DNA of 64,000 bases from Rhizobium oryzicola (GTDB taxonomy: Bacteria > Pseudomonadota > Alphaproteobacteria > Rhizobiales > Rhizobiaceae). The translations under genes and the position numbers were made by a program. A model generated the notes under the pieces. That model had not been told where the DNA came from, did no database searches, and was given only the letters and a program-made list of their open reading frames with translations. Location: assembly GCF_030504645.1 (NCBI RefSeq), contig NZ_JAUKWQ010000003.1:1-64000 (forward strand), read 5' to 3'. The first letter of the stretch is position 1, and every line of letters starts with the position of its first letter. Of this stretch, positions 18,656-28,305 are shown piece by piece.

Positions 18656-18892
18656 GATGTCCCCTCGATTGGCAAAACATAGCGCCACTTCCAATCGAGG
18701 ACAATGCGACATCTGTGCTCAGGGTAGGTGCTTCACATTCGAGATGATTTTCGAAATCAGAAATCGCCCAGCATGCCTCTTAGTTTGAAGGGCATCGCTG
18801 GTCCAGCCTTAGGGGTTCATTCCCTAAACGCTTCATGTCTCGGTGGAGAGCAACAGTATCAACTCCTGAGGAAGGGAGCGGACACAACGCGA

Positions 18893-20218
18893 TTAAGCGG
18901 GAAAGAACCGGTTGGCCGGACGCGAGAGACCAAGATGTTCGCGCAGCGTCGATCCCTCATAATCTTTGCGGAAGAGACCACGCCGCTGTAGTTCCGGCAC
19001 TAGCTTCTCTGTCACATCGTCCAGCCCTTGCGGCAGGAAGGGGAAAACGCAGGTAAAGCCATCCGAGGCCTCTTCGTTCAGCCATGTTTCCATCTCGTCC
19101 GCAATGGTCTTGGGCGTGCCGATAAGGGCGAGACCCGCATAGCCGCCATAACGCTGGGCCAGTTGGCGAACGGTGAGCTTTTCCTGCTCCGCCAGCCGCA
19201 GCACCTGCGCGCGTCCGCTCTTGCTGGCATTGGTGTCCGGAATGTTGTCCGGCAGGGGTGCGTCCGGATCGAAGCCCGAGGCATCGTGCCCAAGTGCGAT
19301 GGACAGCGAGGCGATGGCGCTGTCGTAATGCACGAGACTATCCAGATGAGCGCGCTTGGCCTTTGCCTCGTCCACGCTGTCGCCAATGACGATCATTGCT
19401 GCAGGCAGGATCTTCAGATGGGCGGGATTGCGACCAGCGGCCGGCATGCGGCCTTTGATATCCGCATAGAGCGCCTTGGCAGTCGCCAGATCGCGCGGGG
19501 CGGCAAAGACGAGTTCCGCTGTTTCTGCCGCCAGCTGCTTGCCCGGTTCCGACTGACCCGCCTGCACAATCACCGGCCAGCCCTGAACGGGACGCGCAAT
19601 GTTCAGCGGCCCGCGCACGCTGAATTCCTCGCCCTTGTGATCCAGAACATGCAGCTTTTCCGGATCGAAGAAGATGCCGCTTTCCTGATCGCGGATGATG
19701 GCATCATCGGCAAAGCTATCCCAGAGGCCAGTCACCACATCGAAGAATTCACGGGCTCGCTGATAGCGCTCGCCATGCTCCACATGCTCCGAGAGGCCGA
19801 AATTGCGGGCCGCATCCGGGTTGGAGGTAGTGACGATGTTCCAGGCCGCCCGCCCGCCGCTGATATGATCCAGTGAGGCAAACCGGCGGGCCACGTGATA
19901 GGGCTCATCGAATGTGGTGGAGGCAGTCGCGGCAAGACCGATCTTGTCGGTGACGGCGGCAAGGGCGGAGAGAAGCGTGAAGGGCTCGAAAGACGTTACC
20001 GTGTGGCTGCGCTTCAGGGCTTCCACCGGCATGTTGAGAACGGCCAGGTGATCGGCCATGAAGAAGGCATCGAACTTTGCCCGCTCCAGCTTCTGGATAA
20101 AGGATTTCAGATGGCCGAAGTTGAAATTGGCATCCGCATAGGCACCCGGATAGCGCCAGGCACCGGTATGAAGGCTGACGGGGCGCATGAAGGCGGTGAG
20201 GTGAAGTGTCTTGCTCAT
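18893..20218 (-). CDS. FMN-dependent monooxygenase, NtaA/SnaA/DszA type
   Basis: A 441-residue luciferase-like flavin monooxygenase. The start region (LTAFMRPVSLHTGAWRYP), FFMADHLAVL, and GGRAAWNIVTTSNPDAARNFG around residues 130-155 are characteristic of the NtaA/SnaA/DszA group. These use FMNH2 from a separate reductase to oxidise chelators, sulfones or similar xenobiotics. Full length. It is the last gene of a minus-strand operon that also held a second, now truncated, monooxygenase. No flavin reductase is in the window. Substrate unknown; an organosulfur compound is a reasonable guess given the group. Confidence 0.85.
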   Translation of the reverse strand: MSKTLHLTAFMRPVSLHTGAWRYPGAYADANFNFGHLKSFIQKLERAKFDAFFMADHLAVLNMPVEALKRSHTVTSFEPFTLLSALAAVTDKIGLAATASTTFDEPYHVARRFASLDHISGGRAAWNIVTTSNPDAARNFGLSEHVEHGERYQRAREFFDVVTGLWDSFADDAIIRDQESGIFFDPEKLHVLDHKGEEFSVRGPLNIARPVQGWPVIVQAGQSEPGKQLAAETAELVFAAPRDLATAKALYADIKGRMPAAGRNPAHLKILPAAMIVIGDSVDEAKAKRAHLDSLVHYDSAIASLSIALGHDASGFDPDAPLPDNIPDTNASKSGRAQVLRLAEQEKLTVRQLAQRYGGYAGLALIGTPKTIADEMETWLNEEASDGFTCVFPFLPQGLDDVTEKLVPELQRRGLFRKDYEGSTLREHLGLSRPANRFFPA

Positions 20219-20278
20219 GGGCGTGTCTCGCGGACCGAAAAGTTGACCGTCGACAGAATGCGACGAGGGCGGGACATT

Positions 20279-21212
20279 TCATATCGAAACGGGCAGGCTG
20301 CCTTGCAAGGGGCAGCGCTCATTCCGATCGGTTCTGTCCCGCCAGTCCTGTTCAATCCGGGTAGGGAAGGGGTAGCGGTCGCGGATGGTGCGGCCTTCAT
20401 ATTCGCGCGGATAGACACCGCGATCCTGCAAGATCGGAACGACCTTCTCGACGAACTCTTCGATATCATCGGGCGCACGCGGCGGCTGCAGCGTGTAGCC
20501 ATCCACTGTTCCGTCTTGCCACAGATCAATGATCTGGTCGGCCACCTCTTCGGGCGTGCCGAGCACAAGGCGATGGTGACCTTCGGAACGACGCACTGCC
20601 TGACGCGCCGTCAGCTTTTCGTGGGTGAGGAGGTCGGACAAGCCAAGCCCCATGCCGACCGCCCATTGACGGTTCTGGTCCGGCACGAAACGCTCGGCTT
20701 CCAGCACGGCATCAGGATCGAAGGTCGCGGGATCGATGCCGTTCTCCTTTGCGAAACGGGCAAGCAGCCCATCCTCCGACCCGGTGCCGCTGAAAAGCTC
20801 GTGTTTGCGCAGCGCCTCTTCGCGGGTCTCGCCTATGATGGCGACGAGGCCAGGTACAATGCGAATGGCGAAGGGATCGCGCCCGACTTCGATGGCCTTG
20901 CCCTTCACCTTCTTGGTAAAGGCCTGCCCAGCGGGCCGGGACAGGATGTTGCAATAAATGATTTCGCCATGGCGCGCGGCAAGTTCAATGCCGCCTTCCG
21001 AGGCCCCTGCCTGCGCGATAACCGGATGTCCCTGCGGACTGCGCGGCACGTTGAGGGGGCCGCGCACATGGAAAAATTGCCCCTCGTGATCAATGGTGCG
21101 CGCGCTCGATGCATCCCAGAAGCGGTCCGGCGGAACCTCGCCTTCGCGCCGCGGGTCCCAGCTTGCCCAGAGCTTCTTGGCCACATCCAGGAATTCGATG
21201 GCGCGAGGGGAC
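20279..21212 (-). pseudogene. Truncated FMN monooxygenase, 5' end lost to IS6
   Basis: About 310 C-terminal residues of a second NtaA/DszA-type monooxygenase can be read, from RAIEFLDVAKKLWASWDP to the end. The first ~130 residues, including the FMN-binding start, are missing. The homology stops at about 21212, next to the IS6 remnant. Any frame continuing upstream reads through insertion sequence. It lies 60 bases upstream of the intact monooxygenase, so it was probably a paralogue or partner in the same operon. Non-functional as it stands. Confidence 0.85.
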
Positions 21213-21965
21213 ACTGTAAAGTTAACGAGGCTGCGACAACGGTGCGCGATTTTACAGCATGAGCCAATCCGCCCGTAATCCACTCTACCGCCGCCACCGC
21301 TTCCCCGCCGAAATCATCGCACATGCTGTGTAGCTGTATTTCCGATTTCCTCTCAGCCTCCAGATGGTCGAGGACATGCTGGCAGCGCGAGGGATCATCG
21401 TTTCGCATCAAACAGTCCGGCTTTGGGCGGAGAAATTCAGGCGGGCCTTTTCCAGCGAGATCCGCCGCCGCTCAGCGGGCCGACTGGGTGACAAGTGGCA
21501 TCTCGACGAGGCCGTCTTTTCGATCGGCGGCACGAGGCACTGGCTCTGCGGCGCCGTCGATCAGGACGGTTTCGTCCTGGAGGTTCTGGTGCAAAGTCGT
21601 CGCAATGCTAAGGCGGCTAAGCGTATGATGGGCAAGCTATTGAAGCGCCAAGGCCGCGCGCCGCGCGTGATGATCACCGACAAGCTTCAAGCCTAAGCCG
21701 CCTCAAAGCGACAGATCATGCCGGGTGTCGAGCGTTGCCCCAGAAAGGCTTGAAACACCGGGCGGAGAGTCCCCATCCGCCAATCCGAAGACGAGAACGG
21801 ATGATGAAGCGCTTCAAGTCTGAGCGCCATCTGCAACGCTTTGTCTCTATCCATGATCCGATCGCTAACCTCTTCCACATCCCCTGACACGAGATTTCCT
21901 TCAGCCATCATCGCGAACTGCGTTCAGAGGGAATGAACCTGTGGGCAAAAATCGCTCGACCATGA
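21213..21965 (+). pseudogene. Degenerate IS6-family element and transposase
   Basis: The transposase begins at 21259 (RRHRFPAEIIAHAV) and reads through the first two DDE-domain aspartates (DKWHLDEAV and CGAVDQDG) to about 21690. It carries an in-frame TAG at about 21330 and a stop after DKLQA. The C-terminal third continues in other frames (KRQIMPGVE, MMKRFKSERHLQRF, then EGMNLWAK) to a stop at 21963-21965. Several small deletions inactivate it. It has replaced the start of the monooxygenase on one side and abuts an IS3 fragment on the other. Confidence 0.88.
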
Positions 21966-21984
21966 ACCGCCGTGGCGAAGCGCG

Positions 21985-22330
21985 CTACGACTGCCGCGCG
22001 CCCATGAAGTTTACGATGCCTCGTCCGCACCGAAAACAGCAGGCGATGCAGCGCAATGAAAGCGTATTTCACTTTGCATTCCTGGCGAAATACGCGATCG
22101 CTTTTTTTTGATGTCTCGCTCCTCGGTGACGCGAGCCAGTCCCTTCTTCAGCCGCCTGATCTCGTCGGCCTCGACGTCGGCTTTGGCATTCGGCGTGCTA
22201 AACTTCTTCTTCCCCTCGTAGAACGAATGCTGGCTAATGCCGAGACGCTGCAAAACCTCCGCAACCGGCTAGCCTCGCTCGGTGATCGGACGCACAGCGT
22301 CACGCTCGAGCGTGTGCAGTTGCCCCGGAC
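21985..22330 (-). pseudogene. IS3-family fragment (end of orfA, start of orfB)
   Basis: On the minus strand the OrfA tail is recognisable: PITERG, LQRLGISQHSFYEGKKKF, EADEIRRLKKGLARVTEERD. A run of eight As at 22102-22109, the usual frameshift site of these elements, follows, then a few OrfB residues (VKYAFIALHRLLFSVR). The rest of orfB and the start of orfA are missing. The fragment has cut an SDR gene at its right end and meets the IS6 remnant at its left. Confidence 0.8.
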
Positions 22331-22448
22331 AGCCCACTGTGAGATTGCGCGCGACGCCGATAACGCGATGGCCGTCCGAGGCCAGCCTATGCGAGAGCGC
22401 CAGACCAATGCCCTTGCTGGCGCCGGTAATCAGGGATGTTCTTGTCAT
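22331..22448 (-). pseudogene. 5' fragment of a short-chain dehydrogenase gene
   Basis: From the ATG at 22448, with GGAGG upstream, about 37-40 residues of an SDR are readable, including the cofactor motif TGASKGIG and the second strand RVIGVARN. Homology then ends at the IS3 fragment. The rest of the enzyme (catalytic Tyr/Lys) is gone. It lies 53 bases downstream of the peroxiredoxin gene, so it was part of the same operon before the insertions. Confidence 0.75.
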
Positions 22449-22501
22449 GGGAAACCTCCGGCCCTGCCGCGAGCGAGGCAGGGCTTTTTGAGCATCGGGG
22501 T

Positions 22502-23179
22502 TCAGACCGCGGAACGGCCTGCAGCGATCTTGAGCGCAGGCAGCATGTCTTCCGGTTCCGGGCGGCGGGTATAGTCCGGGTTCACCTCCGCATAGAGGAT
22601 CACCCCATCCTGGCCGACGACGTAACGAGCGGGCATGGGCAATGTCCAGCTCGGGTCGCCGTTGAAGGCGGGAAGATCGTTCTTCAGCGACTTGTAGAGG
22701 TCGATCAGATAGTCCTGCATCTCAAACCGCAGGCCGAAGTGTGCCGCAACATCGTTATGCGGGTCCGAGAGGATGGGGAAACTCAGATTGTTCTGCCGGA
22801 CCGACTTGCGGCTGTTGACCGGGTTCTGCGGCGAGATGGCCACCAGGCTTGCGCCAAGCGCCTGGAACTGGGGCAGAGCCTCCTGCAGCGCCTGTAGCTC
22901 CATGTTGCAATAGGGGCACCAGACGCCACGGTAGAAGCTGATGACGAGAGGGCCATGCGCAAGGAGGTCCGTCGAGGAGACGATCTTGCCATCGGGATCG
23001 GACAGGCTGAATTCCGGCAGCATGTCGCCGGCCTTCAAAGCCCGCTGGGCAGCGCCCGATGCGATCAGTTCGGCGGTGGCACGATGCATCGTTTCAATGA
23101 CTGAATAGGGCACGTTATAGGGGGGCTTGCCGGCTTCGAAATCAGCCTTGAAGGCGTCGAGCTTTGATTGAAGGGTCAT
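22502..23179 (-). CDS. AhpC/TSA-type peroxiredoxin-like protein
   Basis: A 225-residue thioredoxin-fold peroxidase. The active site is Cys88-Pro-Tyr-Cys91 in FYRGVWCPYC, with ISPQNP about 30 residues later. The extended N-terminal helix region (about 1-50) is typical of the alphaproteobacterial peroxiredoxin-like group. It should reduce peroxides using thioredoxin or glutathione. Its place in an operon of monooxygenases, GST and hydrolase suggests protection from peroxide leaked by the flavin enzymes. Intact. Confidence 0.85.
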   Translation of the reverse strand: MTLQSKLDAFKADFEAGKPPYNVPYSVIETMHRATAELIASGAAQRALKAGDMLPEFSLSDPDGKIVSSTDLLAHGPLVISFYRGVWCPYCNMELQALQEALPQFQALGASLVAISPQNPVNSRKSVRQNNLSFPILSDPHNDVAAHFGLRFEMQDYLIDLYKSLKNDLPAFNGDPSWTLPMPARYVVGQDGVILYAEVNPDYTRRPEPEDMLPALKIAAGRSAV

Positions 23180-23273
23180 GGATCTTATCTTTGATGTCTG
23201 GGGTGTTGATGAGGATGTTGTGGGGACGACCCAAAGGGCGCCCCGAGAAGGCTAGGGATGCCGCGCGCGGCGA

Positions 23274-24137
23274 TCACGCAGCCTGCCTGTCCAGCAGTTC
23301 GATGATGGCGGCTGCGATCTCACCCGCATGGGTTTCGAGGGCGAAATGGCCGGTATCGAGAAAGCGGATCTCTGCGTTGGGCAGGTCCCGCCGATAGGCT
23401 TCGGCACCTGGAGGCAGGAAGAACGGATCATTCTTGCCCCAGATCGCCAACAGCGGCGGCTGGTGCTTTCGGAAGTAGGCCTGGAAGGCAGGGTAGAGCG
23501 CGACATTGCTGGCATAGTCACCGAAGAGATCGAGCTGGATCTCGTCGACTTCCGGCCGGGCGATGTAATAGGCGTCAAGCGCACTGCCATCAGGCGACAC
23601 GGCAGTCGTGTCCGGCACGCCGTGCTCGTATTGCCAGCGTATGGAGGCCGGCGTCAGCAGGGCACGGAGCGCCTGCCGGTTCTCATCGGTGGGTTCGCGC
23701 CAGTAGCGCTGGATCGGGTCCCAGCCTGCGCTTAAGCCTTCTTCATAGGCATTGCCGTTCTGCGAGATGACCGCTGTCACGCGTTCCGGATGCGCCATAG
23801 CGAGGCGAAAGCCGGTCGGCGCACCGTAATCGAAAACATACAGTGCGTAGCGATCAAGCCCGATGACTTCGGTGAAGCGACCGATCACGCGGGCCAGCGC
23901 GTCGAATGTATAGGTGAAAGTCTTGCGCGGTTTGATCTCGGAGAGGCCGAAGCCTGGCAGGTCAGGTGCAATGAGATGGAAGCGTTCGGCCAGCAGCGGG
24001 ATCAGATCCCGGAACATATGGCTTGAGCTTGGAAAGCCGTGCAGCAGCAGAAGCGTCGGTCGGCTTGGGTCGCCGGCTTCGCGGTAAAAGATGGTGTGGC
24101 CGTCGACATCGGCGGTCTGATAGCGGATGTCAGTCAT
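23274..24137 (-). CDS. Alpha/beta-hydrolase with Asp nucleophile (epoxide hydrolase/dehalogenase-like)
   Basis: Encodes 287 residues from the ATG at 24137. The oxyanion motif HGFPSSSH is at 33-40, and the nucleophile position in VFDYGAP is Asp103 rather than Ser. That makes it a haloalkane dehalogenase/epoxide hydrolase-type enzyme. A late Asp (WGKNDPFF) and a His (LDTGHFALETH) complete the triad. It is in the middle of the GST-crotonase-hydrolase-peroxiredoxin operon, fitting detoxification or catabolism of an epoxide or halogenated compound. The actual substrate cannot be told. Confidence 0.82.
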   Translation of the reverse strand: MTDIRYQTADVDGHTIFYREAGDPSRPTLLLLHGFPSSSHMFRDLIPLLAERFHLIAPDLPGFGLSEIKPRKTFTYTFDALARVIGRFTEVIGLDRYALYVFDYGAPTGFRLAMAHPERVTAVISQNGNAYEEGLSAGWDPIQRYWREPTDENRQALRALLTPASIRWQYEHGVPDTTAVSPDGSALDAYYIARPEVDEIQLDLFGDYASNVALYPAFQAYFRKHQPPLLAIWGKNDPFFLPPGAEAYRRDLPNAEIRFLDTGHFALETHAGEIAAAIIELLDRQAA

Positions 24138-24200
24138 TGTCTTAATCCTTCGTCGAGGGGGAGGAGCGCCGACCGGCAGCAACCAGCCGGCGCAGTCGCG

Positions 24201-24971
24201 TTAGCCTTGGGCGGCCATGGATCGGGCCACCTCGGCGGCGCTGATGCCTTCGAGCGCCAGGCCGTAGCCGGCGCCTTCGTCGATGATGCGGCGCAGCTTC
24301 TGGGTCAGGGCGACGCGGGTGTAGCTGGAGGTCAGCGGCGGGAGGGCTGCAATGCCCTCGGCAATCTCATGGGCACGGGCGAGCAGTTTGTCCGCCGGCA
24401 CGATCTCGTTGACGACGCCCCAGTCCTTAGCGGTTGCGGCATCCAGCACCTGACGCGTCAAGATGAAATAGCGCCCGCGGATACTGCCGATCACTTCCGG
24501 CCAGAGCAGGTTGACGCCATCGCCGGGCACGATGCCAAATTCGAAATGCGGCTTGTCCTGGAAGACGGTTTCCGGCGTGGCGAGAATGATGTCCGTCAAC
24601 AATGCATATTCGGAATGCAGCAGCACCGGGCCGTTCAGCGCGGTGATCATAGGCACCTCGATGTCGAGGATGTTCATCAGCACCTTCTTGCCCTCGCGCA
24701 GGATCTTGTCGTAGCCGCGCGGCGAGAAGAAATCGAAGCCTTCCGGGCTGATCGCATCCATGAAGGCGTCGCCCGAGCCAGTCAGGATCACGACCCGGTT
24801 GTCGGGATCGGAGCCGATCTGGTGGAAGAGATCGACAAATTGTTCGTGGGTATGGCCGTTGAAAATGAGCTTGCCGCCCTCGGTGTGGAATGCGACCTCC
24901 AGGACACCGCTCGGCGAGCGGGTGAGACGAGCATTGGGGAAGGCGTTCTTGTAAGTGTCGAAACGGGACAT
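24201..24971 (-). CDS. Enoyl-CoA hydratase/isomerase (crotonase-fold) family protein
   Basis: A 256-residue crotonase-superfamily protein: strand and oxyanion-hole segments around ILTGSGDAF (61-69) and ALNGPVLLHSEYALLTDI (110-127), then the PGDG loop (about 149). The superfamily acts on CoA thioesters, but some members in such operons hydrolyse C-C bonds. The canonical oxyanion and Glu positions are only partly conserved by eye, so the reaction is open. It overlaps no neighbour and lies between GST and hydrolase in the same direction. Confidence 0.75.
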   Translation of the reverse strand: MSRFDTYKNAFPNARLTRSPSGVLEVAFHTEGGKLIFNGHTHEQFVDLFHQIGSDPDNRVVILTGSGDAFMDAISPEGFDFFSPRGYDKILREGKKVLMNILDIEVPMITALNGPVLLHSEYALLTDIILATPETVFQDKPHFEFGIVPGDGVNLLWPEVIGSIRGRYFILTRQVLDAATAKDWGVVNEIVPADKLLARAHEIAEGIAALPPLTSSYTRVALTQKLRRIIDEGAGYGLALEGISAAEVARSMAAQG

Positions 24972-25040
24972 GGTCGTATTTCCTTGTGTCTGGGTTTCAC
25001 GTTTGCGGTTGAAGAGGAAGCTGGGCAGAAAACGCCTGGG

Positions 25041-25673
25041 TCAGGCCGCGGAAGCGGGCGCTTCGATGAGCGCCTCAAGGCGAGCAATGGCCCGCTGGAC
25101 GCCGGCGCGGTTCGCCACCACGTCGTACCAGCGGGAAAGATTGGGGCGGCCGTCCAGCGTCAGACCGGGGAACTGCCGGCGCCAGAGCCAGCCGAAATGC
25201 GCGATGTCGGCGATGGTGAAGGCCTCGCCAGCCACGAATGTCTGGAGAGCGAGCTTGTCATCAAGCAAACCTAGAATACGCTCGGCCTCCGTTGTGAAAC
25301 GGGCTTCTGCAATCGGCTGCGGCTCCGGCGACGAGCGTTTGAAGAAGCCGGCGTTGCCGAAGGCGGGGCTCAGGCCCGAGGCGTGGAAGAACAGCTGTTC
25401 GAAAACACGCGCGCGGTCTTCTCCGTCCGTCGGCAACAGCCTGCCTGTCTTTTCCGCCAGATGGACGAGAATGGCGGCGCTTTCCGTCAGGACGAAATCG
25501 TCATCCACCAGCACCGGCACCTTGCCGTTCGGATTGAGGGACAGGAATTCCTCGTGTTTCTGTTCGCCCTTGCGGATGTTGACCGGCTTCAGCTCATAGG
25601 GGAGGCCCAGTTCTTCCAGGGCAATGGCGACCTTGACGCTGTTCGGCGTGGCGAAGGCGTAGAGCTCGATCAT
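25041..25673 (-). CDS. Glutathione S-transferase
   Basis: A 210-residue GST: thioredoxin-like N-domain (YAFATPNSVKVAIALEELGL), the glutathione-contact segment NPNGKVPVL and TESAAILVHLAE (the Glu-Ser that grips the gamma-glutamyl group), then an all-helical C-domain. It resembles the bacterial YfcG/YghU-like (nu-class) group. First gene of the minus-strand operon, divergent from a LysR gene with 107 bases between them. Conjugation or disulfide reduction of the operon's substrate is likely. Confidence 0.88.
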   Translation of the reverse strand: MIELYAFATPNSVKVAIALEELGLPYELKPVNIRKGEQKHEEFLSLNPNGKVPVLVDDDFVLTESAAILVHLAEKTGRLLPTDGEDRARVFEQLFFHASGLSPAFGNAGFFKRSSPEPQPIAEARFTTEAERILGLLDDKLALQTFVAGEAFTIADIAHFGWLWRRQFPGLTLDGRPNLSRWYDVVANRAGVQRAIARLEALIEAPASAA

Positions 25674-25760
25674 GGTGTGTCTCCATAGATTGTGTTTCGG
25701 TGAGGAGAGTTATGATCATTCCGAGATCATTGCGGCAGCTGGCCCGAAGCGATAATGCTT

Positions 25761-25775
25761 ATTCCAGATAGGAAT
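25761..25775 (+). promoter_or_regulatory. Candidate LysR site in divergent promoter
   Basis: ATTCC-N5-GGAAT, a perfect five-base inverted repeat, lies six bases before the LysR start codon and about 90 bases before the GST start. Position and dyad shape fit an autoregulatory LysR site, though LysR targets usually have a T-N11-A core that is not obvious here. Confidence 0.3.
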
Positions 25776-25780
25776 GGCGC

Positions 25781-26656
25781 ATGGACAGATTGCAGCAGAT
25801 GACCGCCTTTGTGCGGGTGGTGGAAACGGGATCGTTTTCGGCAGCGGCACGGCGGATCGGGGTGGGCCAGCCGGCCATCTCGAAGACGATTGCGCAATTG
25901 GAAGACCGCCTGCAGGTGCGGTTGCTGGTCCGCTCGACCCATGGTCTGTCGCCGACCGATGCCGGCATCCGCTTCTACGAGCGGGCCAAAACCGCAATCC
26001 AGGAAGCGGATGAGGCGGAACTGGAGGCGAGAGGCGCCGGTGCCGGTCTGTCCGGGCGTCTCAGGGTGTGTGCCGCGACCACCTTTGCGCGGCTGATGAT
26101 CGTGCCGCATCTGCCGGCCTTCATGGCGGAGCATCCAGAGCTTGAGGTGGATGTCGTGCTAGACGACCGCGTGATCGATCTCGTCTCGGAGGGGATCGAT
26201 ATCGCGTTGAGGATGGGGGAACTGGCAGACTCGTCGGCCATTGCCCGCCGCATCACGACCGGCAGGCGTTCGGTGGTCGCAACATCTGCCTATCTGGAAA
26301 GGCATGGCGTGCCGAAGGTGCCGGCCGATCTCGCAAGCCATCAGGCGCTGGTCTATACGCAGCTCGGCAACAGCTGGACGTTTCGCAAGGACGGTACCGA
26401 AGCATCCGTCGTCGTCTCCGGCCGCGCCCGTTTTACGGCCGCCGAGGGCATTCGTGCGGCGGTCCTCGCCCATATGGGGCTGGCGGTCACGTCGGACTGG
26501 ATGTTCTGGCCGGAGCTTCAGACCGGCGAGGTGTTGCGAGTGCTGGAGGAGTGGGCATTACCGCCGCTTGATCTATGGGCCGTTTTCCCGACAGGACGAT
26601 TGGCCAGCGCAAAGGCACGCGCTTTTGCTGACTTCGTGCAAACAATCGTCCTCTGA
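25781..26656 (+). CDS. LysR-family transcriptional regulator
   Basis: A 291-residue LysR protein of the CrgA/YafC-like group: HTH (SFSAAARRIGVGQPAISKTIAQLE, residues about 17-40), TRSTHGLSPTDAG-like wing, and ligand-binding domain with ARRITTGRRSVVAT in the middle. Divergent from the GST-led operon, which it very likely controls. Intact and typical in length; ligand unknown. Confidence 0.87.
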   Translation: MDRLQQMTAFVRVVETGSFSAAARRIGVGQPAISKTIAQLEDRLQVRLLVRSTHGLSPTDAGIRFYERAKTAIQEADEAELEARGAGAGLSGRLRVCAATTFARLMIVPHLPAFMAEHPELEVDVVLDDRVIDLVSEGIDIALRMGELADSSAIARRITTGRRSVVATSAYLERHGVPKVPADLASHQALVYTQLGNSWTFRKDGTEASVVVSGRARFTAAEGIRAAVLAHMGLAVTSDWMFWPELQTGEVLRVLEEWALPPLDLWAVFPTGRLASAKARAFADFVQTIVL

Positions 26657-26906
26657 GGGCATGCCTCTATTGGCGATTAGGTTAAATCACGCTTTGTGCG
26701 ACTTCATCTGCTTTTGGGCCAAGCTGTCACGAGGTGAGTGACTGCACTGGAGTACCTAAAGCAGACCTCGGGGCGCAAGCCAAAAGCATCGAACGTCAAG
26801 ATCTAAGTGCTAACGTGGACAAAGGAATTTGTGCCGAAGCCTGTGCGGAGAGAAAGATCCCTGGTCCCGCCGCTACTCCTTCGATCAAGGAGGCGCACGG
26901 TTATCC

Positions 26907-28175
26907 TTATAAAACAAAGATAGCGCGGAAGTCATTGACATTGGTAAGCGTCGGGCCGGTTTTGATCAGGTCACCAATCCCCTCAAAGAATGAGTAGCTG
27001 TCATGGCCTGCAAGGAGCTTTTTCGCATCAAGCCCCGCTGCGCGCGATCGTCTCAGTGTGTCCGGTGACACGATTGCGCCCGCTGCGTCTTCGGTTCCGT
27101 CTATCCCGTCCGTATCACCAGCGATCGCCCATATTCCCTCATTGCCGGACAATGCCAACGCCAGGCTGAGAAGAAACTCGGTATTTCGGCCGCCACGGCC
27201 CGACTCCCCTCCACGGATGGAAACCGTTGTCTCGCCGCCTGATAGGATCACCGCCGGACCCTTTACAGGGTGCTCGCTTCTCCGCGCTGAAAGCGCAATG
27301 CCGCCCATGATCGTGCCCATTTCTCGGGATTCGCCTTCAAGAGCGTCGCCCAGAATGAGTGTTCGAAGTCCGGCCTCCGACGCCACATGCGCCGCTGCTG
27401 CGAGCGCCATGGACGGAGCGGCGATGATCCGCACTTGGCCCGTCAGGTCGCCACGCCGCGGCAGACCAACACCGGCTTCCAGGACGGCCAGCGCACGAGG
27501 TGGCAACTGGATGTGCCGCCGCTGCAGAATTTCACGGACATCGGCGATGGTGGAATCGTCACCGACGGTCGGGCCAGACGCAATGGCTGCTGGATCATCG
27601 CCAGGTACGTCCGAAATCACCAGCGTTACCACGCGGGCTGGCGCCGCAGCCAATGCCAAGCGTCCTCCTTTGATGAGAGACAAGTGTTTGCGCACTGTGT
27701 TCATCTCGCTGATCGTCGCGCCGCTCTTGAGCAAAGCCGCGTTCACCGCCTGCTTGTCTGCCAGCGTCATGTCGCCAGCCGGCGCGACCAGCAGAGATGA
27801 GCCGCCGCCAGACATCATGGCGATGACAAGATCGTCCGCCGTCAATCCGCGAACCGTCTCCAGAATAGTGCGGCCCGCTTTCAGACTCATTTCGTCCGGA
27901 ACCGGATGCGAGGCCTCGATGATGCGAATTCGACCAGCCGGAACTGCATGTCCATAGCGTGTCACAACGACGCCCGAGACATCGACATCCGGCCAGGCCG
28001 CATCCAGGGCAGCGGCCATGGCCGCCGATGCCTTGCCCGCGCCAACGACGATACACCGGCCGGCGGGCTTCGGCGGAAGATTGCGCAGGACAGCCTTTGA
28101 CGGTGCCGCGCTCTCGATGGCCGCGTCGAAAATTCGCCGCAACAGGCTGCGGACAGTCTGATCGTTCCATAGCAT
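26907..28175 (-). CDS. Glycerate 2-kinase (MOFRL/GckA family)
   Basis: Encodes 422 residues from the ATG at 28175 (an in-frame TTG at 28208 is less likely). It has the DUF4147/MOFRL two-domain layout: VGAGKASAAMA near residue 46, SGGGSSLLVAPAG near 125, VISDVPGDDPAAIASGPT near 200, and the C-terminal GGRNTEFLL and GDTDGIDG segments. The family phosphorylates D-glycerate to 2-phosphoglycerate; older annotation calls it hydroxypyruvate reductase TtuD. It is the last gene of the LacI-controlled operon, where it would capture the glycerate released by the GH63-like hydrolase. Confidence 0.88.
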   Translation of the reverse strand: MLWNDQTVRSLLRRIFDAAIESAAPSKAVLRNLPPKPAGRCIVVGAGKASAAMAAALDAAWPDVDVSGVVVTRYGHAVPAGRIRIIEASHPVPDEMSLKAGRTILETVRGLTADDLVIAMMSGGGSSLLVAPAGDMTLADKQAVNAALLKSGATISEMNTVRKHLSLIKGGRLALAAAPARVVTLVISDVPGDDPAAIASGPTVGDDSTIADVREILQRRHIQLPPRALAVLEAGVGLPRRGDLTGQVRIIAAPSMALAAAAHVASEAGLRTLILGDALEGESREMGTIMGGIALSARRSEHPVKGPAVILSGGETTVSIRGGESGRGGRNTEFLLSLALALSGNEGIWAIAGDTDGIDGTEDAAGAIVSPDTLRRSRAAGLDAKKLLAGHDSYSFFEGIGDLIKTGPTLTNVNDFRAIFVL

Positions 28176-28305
28176 GGCTTGTTCCGTTATCGAGTCCAGA
28201 GGCACCAAACCTGCAGGTTGTAGGCTCGGCGGCGCTCATTCAAGTCCATCTAGTGTTCGGCCGGTCACCGTTTGTCTCGAGACCATGTGCCGGCCAGAAC
28301 CATCA

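Noticed and set aside
19895..21262. A long plus-strand open frame of about 455 codons
   Set aside because: It lies antisense to the two FMN monooxygenase genes, which have clear family motifs; the plus-strand frame is an effect of GC-rich codon use and has no recognisable domain.
21693..21911. Minus-strand open frame of 72 codons
   Set aside because: It is the antisense of the decayed C-terminal third of the IS6 transposase, which is readable on the plus strand.
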